A DNA stretch of 64,000 bases, taken from positions 31,269,549 to 31,333,548 of the forward strand of contig NC_084842.1 in NCBI RefSeq assembly GCF_033115175.1, written 5' to 3'. Origin of the DNA: Lepus europaeus (lineage: Eukaryota > Chordata > Mammalia > Lagomorpha > Leporidae). The notes below the pieces were generated by a model, which worked only from the letters and a program-made list of their open reading frames with translations, was not told the origin of the DNA and ran no database searches. This document shows, one piece after another, positions 47,655 through 58,869 of the stretch. Positions within the stretch are counted from its first letter, which is position 1, and each line of letters opens with the position of its first letter. Position numbers and translations under genes: made by a program.

Positions 47655-48345
47655 ATGAGTATAGTTTCTGCAAGATTCTACAAAAGTCTGAAAAATGATC
47701 TAACATATGACCCAGCTATCCCACTCCTGGGAATTTACTCAAAGGAAATGAATCAGCACATGAAAGAATTATCTGCACCCGAACGTTTATAACAGTTGAA
47801 TTCACAATAGTTCAGATATGGACTGAAGCCAGATGTCCAAAACTGATGACTGGCTAAAGAAAATGTGGTACATATACATGATGGAATACTACTCAGCAAT
47901 AAAAAATAATGAAATACTATTCTTTGCAACATAATGGATGCAACTGAAGACCATAGGTTTATTAAAATAAACTAGTTCCCCAAAGAAAAATATCATATGT
48001 TTTCTTTGGTAGCTAATATAGAGAACACAAAAAATGGAATATACGTGAGTGAAATTGATATCTTGAGGTTTTATTATTGCTTATAGCCCTTGTCTGTACT
48101 TCTGCAGAACAGTGGTCTTTCTACTTTCTGTGTGATGAATTCTTTATTTAGTGGAGGATTAAACCTGTGATTATATAGTAAATTGAGTATATTATTGTTA
48201 AAATTTAAAGGATAAAAAAAGGAAGGAAGGAGGAGGGATGGTGGGAGGGAGGGAGGGAAGGAGGTTGGCAAACATCACTAATGAGCTTAAAGTTATATAT
48301 ATACAAAATACATTAAATCTATTCTCTCTTTATAAATAAAAATGT
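47655..48345 (+). mobile_element. L1 3' end, plus
   Basis: The ORF2 tail is recognisable: 'tgacccagctatcccactcc' then 'tgggaatttactcaaaggaa' (the DPAIPLLGIY-like region), 'ggtacatatacatgatggaa', 'tactactcagcaataaaaaa'. A 3'UTR with a GGAA/GGGA tract and an A-rich end follow. Stops interrupt the frame. Confidence 0.85.
48218..48264 (+). repeat. Purine (GGAA/GGGA)n tract of L1 3'UTR
   Basis: AAGGAAGGAAGGAGGAGGG followed by GGGAGGGAGGGAGGGAAGG. It is G-rich, like the tract at 11.4 kb, and a quadruplex candidate. Confidence 0.85.
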
Positions 48346-48639
48346 GAAAAATATCTTCTTATAAATACTGAGTCTTGTATATATAGAGGCTACTAATGTA
48401 ATGGTTATGTCTGATTGGTTCACTCAAATTTTATAAAGTAGACAATGCTGTGATATTGTGACAAAATTACTACAACTTTGATCATTATAAACGATATTAA
48501 AATTATCCTTTAATTTTATAGAGAATTAAATATTCATTTTATTATAAGTTTGTTTTAAAAGGCAATTTCCAGAGAAGTAGAGAAGAAATTGGATAAAGAA
48601 AAATATCCCTTGATTCATGAACCATGCAAATCACTGTCC

Positions 48640-48845
48640 TAATTTCCATAAGCATAACTTTTAGAATTTGGTTTATTAATTACTGGTTGTACCTCTTTGG
48701 ATAAATTACTTGACATGTTCAATACAATTTCTCAAATGTAAAATTAGTGTGGTTGTGCTTTTGTCATTTTTATAAAAATTCAATAATATAATCAGAGTGC
48801 AGTGTGCTTAGCAAATATACGGAATAAAATGCCACTATTATTGCT
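48640..48845 (+). mobile_element. MIR SINE, plus
   Basis: 'ttactggttgtacctctttg', 'gataaattacttgacatgtt', 'tttctcaaatgtaaaattag', then 'gagtgcagtgtgcttagcaa' follow the MIR order. Confidence 0.6.
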
Positions 48846-51800
48846 TTTCCATGAGTTTGTATGTCCCAATACTGGATGGTCTGGTGTGTAAAGATCCTTC
48901 CACTATGCCTTAATGCAGAGCCAATCTTGGAGTCTGTCCTAGTTCTAGAACTCCCTATAGGATCAACTTAGGCCTTTATTGGGAATTTACAGCTGCTGAA
49001 TTTTTCTCTGCTCAACCATACTTCTTTTCTTCTAGGCAGGAGTTGACCCAGAGAGCTCTCTGTAGTAAATTTTCAGCACACAAATATCCTTCTCAGGTCC
49101 TGTTTCTCAGGGAATCTGACCTGTAACAGCATGTGTATGACTTTACAGAAATGTAATAATATTTTCCACATTGTTTTGCCATACTGGATTTTTCAAGTAT
49201 TTCATAGGCTTATACTGGATAAACAATAATGCTTAGGTTTATTCTGATTCCAAAATAAAATCATCAAACTAAACATTTGATAGAAATTAAATATTTTAAA
49301 TGTCAGACGAAATTTCCTTGTTCTGTTTATACGACCATAACAGTAAATAAATATCATACCAAAATGAGAAAACAGATTAGCAATGTGACCCCAAGGAACT
49401 GAGCACCATTTTGTTATTGAAATTGTGTTATGCTCTCCAGTTTATTAAAAGGCAGTTAAATGAAGTTGTGATATAGAGAAAATATATGACTCAATAAAAG
49501 ATAAATCCTATACATAGAATAGAATTTGAGGGATCTCCAAAAGTAAATACCAAGTGCTATTCACTGTTGAATCAGTGACACAGCATTGTGATGGCACATA
49601 GTAGAAGCTACACAAATATCTATGAGACCACAGCAAAAGCCCCTGTTCTTTCTGTGTCCTTGTAACCTTGTCTAACATCCTGGTTTTACTTATTTATTTG
49701 GGTTTCAGGAAAGCACTGTTGATTAAACAAGGCTTTATTTTCTTCAGAACATGATTGCCAATGGATGTTTAGGTAAATAAACGGCTTTAGATTTGGAGTG
49801 GTCATTCTAGGAGGTAAACTCTGATGCGAGAGCTCAGTGGCCACATCTGACTCCCAGTCTCCTGGGAAGGAACCCTGCTGCAGAAAGAGCTGGGTAGATT
49901 TTAATACTTCTTAGCCAGTTTTCCCTGCCTTTGAGATTCATAAAACAAAAGAGAGAACAACCTCCATCCCAATTACATCCAATTAAGATTTCTATTTGAT
50001 GAAGTACAATTTTTATCATAAATAGACTCTGTGAATTAGAGTAAAATAGGCAGTTGATCATTAAACATCAGATGTGATAACGAAGTCAAGTATTTGAAGG
50101 AAATAATCTTCACAAAAAAAGAACTGATATTTCAAGATTTTAAAAGACCAATTATAACTTATGAAAACAGCTTGATGAATTTAATATTCTTTCTGGATAG
50201 GGCATTTTTTATAAGAAATAAAAATCCTGTGCCTGGAAATATTTTAAATTGATACTTTAATTTTGATTCATGATAGACATCAGTATGCTTTAAGCAGCAT
50301 ATGTACAAGGGTAACTCTACTTCAAAGAGGAGAAATCTAAGTCTAATTTGCACTTGAGAGGAGGCACATGAAGGACTTCAGTCAATATAGAGGAGTTCAT
50401 TGTATTTCTGTGTCAAGTATTTGATATATTCTTTTAGCAGTTTAGTCACATACTTAATTTGCATGAAGAGTTTTTCTTAAATGTCAGAAGTGAGATATGA
50501 CAATAAGTATTCTCTTTGATTAACATGTTCAAAATTTTGCCTGACCTTAAATGAAGATATGCAATAATAACTCACTTCAAAAATGTGAATTTAGTCTTTT
50601 AAACTGAAACAAAAAAATCCATACTGACAATTGCGATCAGAGTGCCTTGCCTTGTACATACAGTTACAGAGCCAAATATATATTTTGCCATCTTTCAGAC
50701 ATTTTCTTACACTGTCAGAACTAAGATTCATTTTTTACCTTCTTAAAGATGTCTTTGCAATTTAGTGAATTCATGGGCTGTCTTCTCTGTGCAAAAAAAT
50801 ACCATGCAAAAGGCAATTTTCTGGTAGCAGTAATAATTTAAATGATAATATTTATTTTACAGAAAATTTACATAAGGATGTTTTCCTATAACTATAATAA
50901 AATATCATTCACATATTGACAAATACATATACATATGTATACTATTTTGTGTGTAAACATGTATATACACATGTACCCCCCATATATATGAATGTATGTA
51001 GTGATGCTACTGTGTTTTATCACTCCAATGGCTGTCAGTGGAGTAGAAGGTCATCATACTAAAAGACTTTGTTCATATTCTGATGTTTGAAAAGAATTCT
51101 GAAGAGCATGTTATTCCATGTAATTATAATATATTTGGTAAATATATAAGTGATTTTCATTATTTAGAAACTCTAGTGACTACATTTTAATGTTTATATT
51201 CTCAGACAATATAAACTAATCTGGAAATGTAAAATATATTTAAAAAACATTTAAGACTGATTAATAATAGGGTATGCATATTTATAGTATGTTATTTATA
51301 ATTCTAGCTCCATTTTTGAATACACATTCCATTGTTTCCTGTTTCTGACATACGTTATATAACTAGTCTACATGAATCAATAATTCACTGATTCTGTATT
51401 ACCTAGTAACTGTAAGACATCTTTCCTGAAGTTTTATATGTCTATATTGATTTTGTAATGCTCAAATAAAATAGATTATTTGGGATGTACTTAGTGACTA
51501 TGAGAAGCTAAGAAGCAATCAGAAAGAAAGAAAACTATGGCCATATTGTCCCAAACCTAACTCCCTTGATTAATAAATTCTACTTCAAATATGTACAATG
51601 GATCAAAGTAACACAGGAGAACAGCTATGTAAAAATGTATGAAACGTCTTCAGAAAGTTCATGGAATATATGTATTATGGCAAAAATGCATGGATTTCAA
51701 TTTTTTGCTTCAAAATACTTACATTTTCTTTTTTGTATTTCCCAAGAACTTTCTCAGATCCTCACATGTTTATTTCCTGTTGTTATTCTGTACTTTCTCC

Positions 51801-51949
51801 AATAGTTGAATGAAGTGTTTCTTCTCTTTCCTTTTGACCAAAGTAAGAATTTCAAATGTTGTTGAATTTCTCTAGGATTCTTAATGATAGGTTCATCAGC
51901 TTCAGTGATTCTTTACATAATTAAAATAGCTGTAAGTTCCACTGTGGAC
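48846..51949. other. Mostly unrecognised AT-rich DNA
   Basis: 48.85-49.13 kb is GC-richer and ends 'tcctgtttctcagggaatct', 'gacctgtaacag'. This resembles the end of an old mammalian LTR, but not closely enough to name. The remaining 2.8 kb has no gene or clear repeat. Confidence 0.4.
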
Positions 51950-53412
51950 ACTGAAGTTCTTTAAAGACAATGTGGAGAAGATAGAGTAGGATGACGGTGG
52001 ACTAAGACCTGGTTATCATGTCCTCATAAAAACATAAATTTTATTAACTATTTATGCATGCAATGATCTTCACAATAGGTAAGGAAACCAGATGAGAGAA
52101 CATAACTTGGATTTAGCATTATAATAAAAAGATGCATTGAAGAAAGCAGGAAGGAAAGAGTTGCCTGAGCCATTCCTCTTCAGATTGAAGAAATGCAGCA
52201 TGGACGAAAAGCTTCCTTGCTTAATGAATGGAGAAAGAATTAAGGCAAGGCCTTAGACTGGGAATTCAGTGTCAGGCTCACCACAGCAAAACCCAGTACT
52301 GCACAGAGCCTATGGCCCTTCTTCCCAGATCAGTATTCTGGACCTGCATTAGTCTGGCAGAAAAGGGAGTACTTCCTGTGCTCTTTTCCCAATCTAAGGG
52401 AGCAATGCATAGAGAAAAATCTCCATCCACTGGGGATAGCACAGGAAAGTGAACACAATACTTGAGAACTTCAGCCTGGGCAATGAAATTTAATGCCAGG
52501 GAAACCCATTGACTTCTGTGCCCAGACCAGGGTATAGAGACAGAGTTGCCGGACCTTCCTTGGTACTAGGCGCAACGCACAGCCCTGGGAAGACAAATAT
52601 TTATTTTGATCAGCATAACCTAGATCTTGATATTTGATATTTGACTCTGAGTACACTGCAACAGAAAGCAGGAATGGCAGCACGGACTTTGCTTTTGCCC
52701 CTGTGCACTGATCTCAATGGGTTGCAGGCTCCAATGTTGTGGCATTAGTGGCTAAGTGAGTGCCCACCTCATTCCTGTCCCAATTCCAGGCAGTGTATCT
52801 TGGAGAGGATCAGTGCCTGCTTTCAAAAAGAGTAAGTAGGTAGACATCAAGTCATTTCTGAGAAACCCAGAATCAGCTCCTCCAGAATGAGACCCAATGT
52901 TGGAACAAAACATCTGATCATAACATTACAGAAGAAAGAAGCTTATAGGAAAACACTTTCCTTTTCAGCCCCTCCCTGATCAATCCACTAACTCTGATTT
53001 TGGGAAAAACATGGCCCTGAGACATCATCTAGTGCTGAAACAGCAGAAAACCCATAGTTTTACAGAAAAGACAAATCCTGTTTTTAATTTCTGGAAGAAC
53101 AGGTACAAACGAAAGCATATTTCTAGAAATTATTAGGATTATCAGGAGCAAATATCTAATCCTTCAATAACCACATATCATAATATGTGAAGAAGCATCT
53201 ACAACTTTCAAGGAGTCATGATCTCATTTAATGAATAACATAGGATGCCAAAAACTGAACATGTGCAAATCAATACACAGAAACTCTGAGACAGAAAATT
53301 AAAATGGTTGATTCAAAGACAGTCAAGAGACTTCAACAAAACTGAGAAATATTTCATACTTTATCATAGAAACCTAAGAGAAATATGGACATATTCAAAC
53401 AAAAAACAAACA
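51950..53412 (+). mobile_element. Old L1 5'UTR/ORF1-start relic, plus
   Basis: The block has the look of an old mammalian L1 5' region. It includes 'atagagtaggatgacggtgg', GC-richer 5'UTR-like text through about 52.9 kb, and then 'tcatgatctcatttaatgaa', 'gaaactctgagacagaaaat', 'agacagtcaagagacttcaa', which fit the stretch leading into and starting ORF1. No ORF1 remains open. Confidence 0.55.
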
Positions 53413-53734
53413 GAAGTAGTGGCCATTAGGCAAAGTGGGGTTCAGACACCATTTAGAATGCCCATAAATACAGATACACGTCCTGGCTACTCTGCTTTTG
53501 AGCTAGCTCTCCGCTACTGTGCTTAGGAAGAAGCAGATGCCGGCTCAACTATGTGCACTTCTGCCACCCACAGAGGAGACCTGGACAGAGTTCATGGTTC
53601 CTGGCTTCAGCCTCATCTAGCCCCATGTGTTAGAGTCATTTGAGAGAGTAAAATAGCCGATGGAAGATTCTGTCTCTCTCTCTCTGTCACTCTTTCTCTC
53701 AAATAAATAATTTATATTAGAAAAAAAAAAAAAA
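53413..53734 (+). mobile_element. CSINE in L1 relic
   Basis: 'agtggccattaggcaaagtg' head (diverged), 'gagctagctctccgctactg', CT tract at about 53672-53700 and tail AAATAAATAATTTATATTAGAAAA. ACAGAAG on both sides may be a short TSD. Confidence 0.75.
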
Positions 53735-53773
53735 CACAGAAGACCTTTACCAGAAATGTTAAAGGGAGTTCTT

Positions 53774-54100
53774 GGGCCCAACATTGTGGCACAGCCAGTT
53801 AAACTGCCACCTCTGACACTGGTATCCCAGAAAAGCAACATTTTGAGGCCCAGCTTACCCCACTTTTGATACAACTTCCTGATAATGTTCCTGGGAAAGA
53901 AGCAAAAGATGGACAAAGTACATGGACATCTGCCACCCATGTAGGAGACTTGGATGGAGTTCTAAGCTCTTAGCTTTGTCCTGGCACAGCCTGTCAGTTG
54001 CAGCCATTTGGAGAGTGAATCAGTGGATAGAAGATCTGTCTCTTTCTGTCTCTCCCCTTCTCTCTGTAGTTCTGACTTTCAAATAACTACTAAATATTTC
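53774..54100 (+). mobile_element. CSINE, second in tandem
   Basis: GGGCCCAACATTGTGGCACA head, 'cacccatgtaggagacttgg' core, and 'ctgtctctccccttctctct' before the tail. The spacer before it contains 'agaaatgttaaagggagttc', an L1/HAL1-type phrase. That shows the CSINE landed in the same older LINE. Confidence 0.85.
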
Positions 54101-54625
54101 GTAAAATAATAGAATACTTCAAAATGAATGAAAGAGACTATGAGGAAGAAAGAAAATAGGAATGTATTAACTTCATTGGTAAAGATAACTAAAAACAAGT
54201 TCATAATACCTTAATATCGTAAACATGGTTCATAAACCATTCATATCATAAGTATAAAGACAAAAAATAAATTAAAGATAAAATAGCTACATTAATATTT
54301 TAAGAGATAAGCAGTATTAAATATTAAAAGATACAGAATTAAACATCAAAAGTTCCAAATATGTTGATGAATGTAATATAGGCATTGAGATTCTTTTTTT
54401 TTTTTTTTGCCTTTTGGTTTGTTTGCCTTATTCTAAGATCAATGTTTAGTAACTATCATTTCCAAAGAGCTTGTTATAATCAAATGATGTTTCTTACAGT
54501 AACCATAAACAAAAACTATAATAGACACACTAAATATGATAACATATGAATTAAAGCACACTATTAGAGAAAGTTATCTAACCACAAAATAAGAATATGT
54601 GCAGAAAGAACAAAACTACAGATTG
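54101..54625 (+). mobile_element. Probable continuation of L1/HAL1-like relic
   Basis: 'taggaatgtattaacttcat', 'tggtaaagataactaaaaac' fit the LINE text interrupted by the CSINEs. After about 54.2 kb the assignment is uncertain. Confidence 0.4.
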
Positions 54626-54747
54626 GCCCAGCTCCAGCCATTGTGGCCATTTGGGAAGTAAACCAGCAGATGGAACATCTTTCTTTCTCTGCCTCTGTCC
54701 CCCTGTAACTCTGTCTTTCAAATGAATAAATAAATCTTTTAAAAATG
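54626..54747 (+). mobile_element. 5'-truncated CSINE
   Basis: Only the 3' third: 'ggcccagctccagccattgt', 'gaagtaaaccagcagatgga', tail AATGAATAAATAAATC. The next CSINE inserted at its end. Confidence 0.85.
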
Positions 54748-54755
54748 GTTTTAGA

Positions 54756-55085
54756 GGCCGGTGCCATGGCTTAACAGGCTAATCCTCCGCCTTGCGGTGC
54801 TGGCACACCGGGTTCTAGTCCCGGTTGGGGCGCCGGATTCTATCCCGGTTGCCCCTCTTCCAGGCCAGCTCTCTGCTACGGCCCGGGAAGGCAGTGGAGG
54901 ATGTCCCAAGTGTTTGGGCTCTGCACCCGCATGGGAGACCAGGAGAAGCACCTGGCTCCTGGCTTCGGATCAGCGAGATGCGCCGGCCGCGGCAGCCATT
55001 GGAGGGTGAACCAACGGCAAAAAGGAAGACCCTTCTCTCTGTCTCTCTCTCTCTCACTATCCATTCTGCCTATCAAAAAAAAAAA
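54756..55085 (+). mobile_element. CSINE, young type, perfect TSD
   Basis: GGCCGGTGCCATGGCTTAAC head, 'ctagtcccggttggggcgcc', 'gcatgggagaccaggagaag', CT tract and A-tail. AAAATGGTTTTAGA at 54742-54755 and 55086-55099 is identical. It is very close to the copy at 35565-35906, so they share a recent source. Confidence 0.97.
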
Positions 55086-55329
55086 AAAATGGTTTTAGAG
55101 TATCCCAAAATTTCTGATGTCTGTGTCTTCATTTTCATTCATTTCAAGGAATTTTTTGATTTCTTATATGACCCACTGTTCTTTCATGAGTGTGTTCTTT
55201 AGTTTCCGTGTGTTTGTATGCCTTCTATAGTTTCTTTTTCATTTATATCTAGCTTCATTCCATTGTGTAAGAAAAATACATCAAATGACTTCAATTTTTT
55301 GTAGTTGTAGAGGCTAGTATATTGTCTTT

Positions 55330-55652
55330 TTTTTTTTTTTTTTTGACAGGCAGAGTGGACAGTGAGAGAGAGCGACAGAGAGAAAGGTCTTCCTTTGCCG
55401 TTGGTTCACCCTCCATTGGCCGCTGCGGCTAGCATGCTGCACTGATCCGAAGCCAGGAGCCAGGTGCTTCTCCTGGTCTCCCATGGGGTGCAGGGCCCAA
55501 GCATTTGGGCCATCCTCTACTGCACTCCCGGGCCAGAGCAGAGAGCTGGCCTGGAAGAGGGGCAACCGGGACAGAATCTGGCACCCCGACAGGGACTAGA
55601 ACCCGCCAGTGCCTCAGGCGGAGGATAAGCCTATTGAGCTATGTTGTCAGCT
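55330..55652 (-). mobile_element. CSINE nested in L1 relic, minus
   Basis: T run, GACAGGCAGAGTGGACAGTG, 'ggttcaccctccattggccg', core, and a broken head ('gctatgttgtcagct'). TAGTATATTGTCTTT (55315-55329) and TAGTATATGGTCTTT (55653-55667) are the TSD, one mismatch. Confidence 0.95.
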
Positions 55653-56007
55653 TAGTATATGGTCTTTCTTAGAGAATGTTCCATTAACTGATTAAAAATG
55701 GGTATTCTGTAGCTGTAGGATAAATGCTTTGTAGATACCTACTAGATCCATTTGGTCTATAGTGTAGATTACCTCCGTTCCTTCTTTCTTGATTTTTTGT
55801 CTCATGTATCTGTCAATTGATAAATGAGGAGTGTTGAAGTCCCCCATTACTCAAGAAGAAATATACTTTTATCTCAGTAGAAAATAATGAGTAAGAGACA
55901 TAGCCACATATTCATTCAAGAAGTTTAAGAATTTTTAAAAATATGATAAAATTTAATGTTTGTCATTTTTAACCATAAACCATTTGGTTATTCAAATTGG
56001 TTATTTT

Positions 56008-56061
56008 GAATATTTGGGTTATTCAAATTTATTTGAATATTTGGGTTATTCAAATTTATTG
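56008..56061. repeat. 27-bp tandem duplication
   Basis: A 27-base unit beginning GAATATTTGGGTTATTCAAA occurs twice head to tail (56008-56034, 56035-56061, last base differs). A partial third unit (GGTTATTCAAATTGG) lies just upstream. Confidence 0.9.
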
Positions 56062-56385
56062 TGCTATCAATCAGAAATTCTTTCCTCTATCCATTCTGGT
56101 GTTGAAGCTCTCAATAGTAATTTTATTTCATTAATTGAAGTTTTCATCTCTAAAATTTCTATTTGATTTTACTGAATGATTTATTAGTTATTTTTTCACT
56201 CATGTTTGCTATTGATTTACTAATTTCTTTAAGTTGTCTATCTGTATTCTCTTGCATTTCATTTTATTTCCTTATAATCATTACTTTGAATTCTATTTCT
56301 GGCATTTCATAGATTTCCTGTAGATCAGGATCTAATTCTGGAGAACTATTCCTTTATAATGTTTTCTTGAGTATGAATTTAAAAA

Positions 56386-57826
56386 TTGTAAAAAAGAAAA
56401 GTGAAGTTTTAATACTCAGTGTTAGTAAGGGTTCTACTAGAACTGGTTGCAATATGATCTGCAAAATAATTTTGGAAAAGTATATCACATGTGGAAACCG
56501 AATAAATTGAGCTCAGAGAAGCTGAAAGTAGAACACAGTTTACCCAGTGGTGTGGGAAGATGAAGAGAGATTGGTCAATGGCAACAGTCTTAAAGCTGGA
56601 TAGAAGAAATAATTTCTGATATTCTGTTGAATCATGGGGTAACTATTGGTAGCAATATTTCATCTATTTCAAGGAGCTGCAATTACAAGAGTGCCTAAAA
56701 AGGCATCTCTCAGAATGTATCATTATCATTAAACAGCATATGACTGTCATGATTGGGAAGTTTTAAGCTTTTGACATGGAAATATCATTCCTTTCCCATC
56801 TTTCATTGGTGTACAGTACTCATCTCTGGAGTTCTAATGTGGTGACTGCTTTAAGAGCTTGAAAAACTGTAATGTGAGACTCATTTCATAGATGAGAAAA
56901 AATAAACTAGCAGAAATTAAGGTATCTGAAGTCTTTTAACACATCCTGCTTGGTTTAGTCATGTGGTAGTTCTCAGTGTATTACTTTTCCTTTTAATTAC
57001 ATATCATGCAGTTAGGAATCATATTTGCTCACTTTCCAATTACTATATGATCATAATTGATAAATTCATATTTTAAGTGTGGAAATTAAGAGCTTTAATT
57101 CTAGTAAAATTTTCCAATTATTTCATGCAAATAATGAATAGTCCTTTTAAATATAGTTATGAATTATAAGGGATTGTAGGAATGGTCAGTACTTAAACAA
57201 CATTTTTAACAATGAAATAGAAGGCTAATATAAAAATCCACCTCCAAAGGGCTGTTTAATATATTATTTTTCATGTTTAGATTTAAAAGGAAATTTATAG
57301 CACTATTTAAGGCGTTGGGGAGTCAAACCACCTACTACATTAATCAACAGTGAGCCTAATTCTCAGTATTTGCACATACAGTGGTTATACAAGTTCAATT
57401 ATTTGTTTCACGTAAAACAACATTTATTATGCTAGTAACATCAGGATTAATAATAGATACGCTTTTTTAATCTGTTTGGAGTGTGTGCTCAGTTTGTAAT
57501 ATTACCTTTAGCACATACTTCAGCTGTTTCTGTTTGGATTGTAAGTGAAGAACAGATGAGAACATGTGTTTATTTTGTTTGTGCATGTAGAATCTAAATA
57601 AGGACAGTTTTAACCTTTGTTAACAAAGTTTCGGGATTGTCGAGTTGTGTGTTAATTTCAAAGGTTAGCAAATACAAAAAATTCAGAACAATGTTTATGG
57701 TTTTATTTAATGTCAGTGTTTTATGAATTTTCATCAATATGACTAACTTTCATTATGGTTATGACCAAATAGGAGATATATTTGCATTAAAATAACCTGC
57801 TCTTTTTTTAAAATTTGTATTTGACT
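56386..57826. other. AT-rich DNA, nothing recognised
   Basis: About 1.4 kb without a coding frame or nameable repeat. Confidence 0.5.
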
Positions 57827-57835
57827 AAAGGATTT

Positions 57836-58171
57836 TTCTTTTAAAGATTTATTTATCTACTTGAAAGTCAAAGTTACACAGAGAAAGAAGGAGAGGCAGA
57901 GAGAGAGATGTCTTCCATCTGCTGGTTCACTCTCCAGTTGGCCACAACATCCGGGGCTGTGCTGATCCGAAGCCAGGAGCCAGGAACTTCCTCTGGGTCC
58001 TCCCACAAGGATGCAGGAGCCTAAGGACTTGGGCCATCTTCCACTGCCCTCCCAGGCAACAGCGGAGAACAGGATAAGATGTGGAACAGCCGGTACGTGA
58101 ACAGGTGCCCATATGGGATGCTGGCACTGTAGGCAGTGGCTTTACCTACTATGCTACAGTGCTGGCCCCTG
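57836..58171 (-). mobile_element. CSINE, minus, with short TSD
   Basis: The reversed tail 'aaagatttatttatctactt', 'gaaagtcaaagttacacaga', core 'acaaggatgcaggagcct' and the end 'gctacagtgctggcccct'. AAAGGATTT occurs at 57827-57835 and 58172-58180. Confidence 0.9.
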
Positions 58172-58337
58172 AAAGGATTTAAAATCAGAAGTGACCTACA
58201 AAGGGGTGAGTTTCCTCTCCTTCTTTTTGATTATCTTTTCTTTTTTTGTCCTGATCCAAAGGCAGGTTCTAGTGGCACAAGTACATCAAGGAGCACAAAA
58301 GTGGGAGGCTAAAACCCCAGTAAAAATCAGTGGAATT

Positions 58338-58600
58338 GGACAGGTGTTTGGTCTAATTGTTAAATGGCTAGTTAGAATGCCTGGATTCAATTTCTGGCTG
58401 CAGCTGCTTATTCCAGCTTTCTGTCTGCTAATGCAGACAATGCGAGGCAGTGGTAGTGGCTCAAGTGGTTGGGCGCCTGCTACCCAAATGAGAGACCTGG
58501 ATTGAGATCTGTCACATTAGGGGAGTAAACCAGCATATGAGATTTCTGTCTCCCTGTGTTTCTCTGTCATTTAACTGTCTCTTGAATAAAAAATATTTAA
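58338..58600 (+). mobile_element. Divergent CSINE, plus
   Basis: 'acaggtgtttggtctaattg', 'gttagaatgcctggattcaa', 'ctacccaaatgagagacctg', short pyrimidine tract, and tail 'tgaataaaaaatatttaaaa'. Old copy. Confidence 0.75.
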
Positions 58601-58869
58601 AAAAGTATTTAAAAAAACACATGCAACTGGATAAAAGAAACTGTATGCTTTGTGTGCCACAGCATGTGACAGAGCATCTCAAAGGGGTCATAGCAGGAAT
58701 ACAGGAGTCTAGAGGATGTACATATCGCTATAGTCATTTGAGGCTTGCCTTTGACCTCTACATATGTGGAGTAGATTCACTGCAACATATCAAAGATTCT
58801 GCAAAGTTAAGATCAGAACTTAAAGGAGGTAAAATTAACCTTACTATCTGAAATCACATGGGCTGATCC
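58601..58869. other. Unclassified spacer
   Basis: A plus-strand open frame (58537-58851) begins inside the CSINE and runs through here. Its first part is SINE, and I see no known domain in the rest. Confidence 0.35.

Larger units (their letters stand above)
55100..56385 (-). mobile_element. L1 relic (ORF2 and upstream), minus
   Basis: Plus-strand phrases match the reverse of L1 ORF2: 'ttctttttcatttatatcta', 'gcttcattccattgtgtaag', and after the CSINE 'gaatgttccattaactgatt', 'ttctgtagctgtaggataaa', 'actagatccatttggtctat', 'gttgaagtcccccattactc'. From about 56.07 kb the text resembles the region upstream of ORF2 ('gaattctatttctggcattt', 'catagatttcctg'). Confidence 0.7.
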
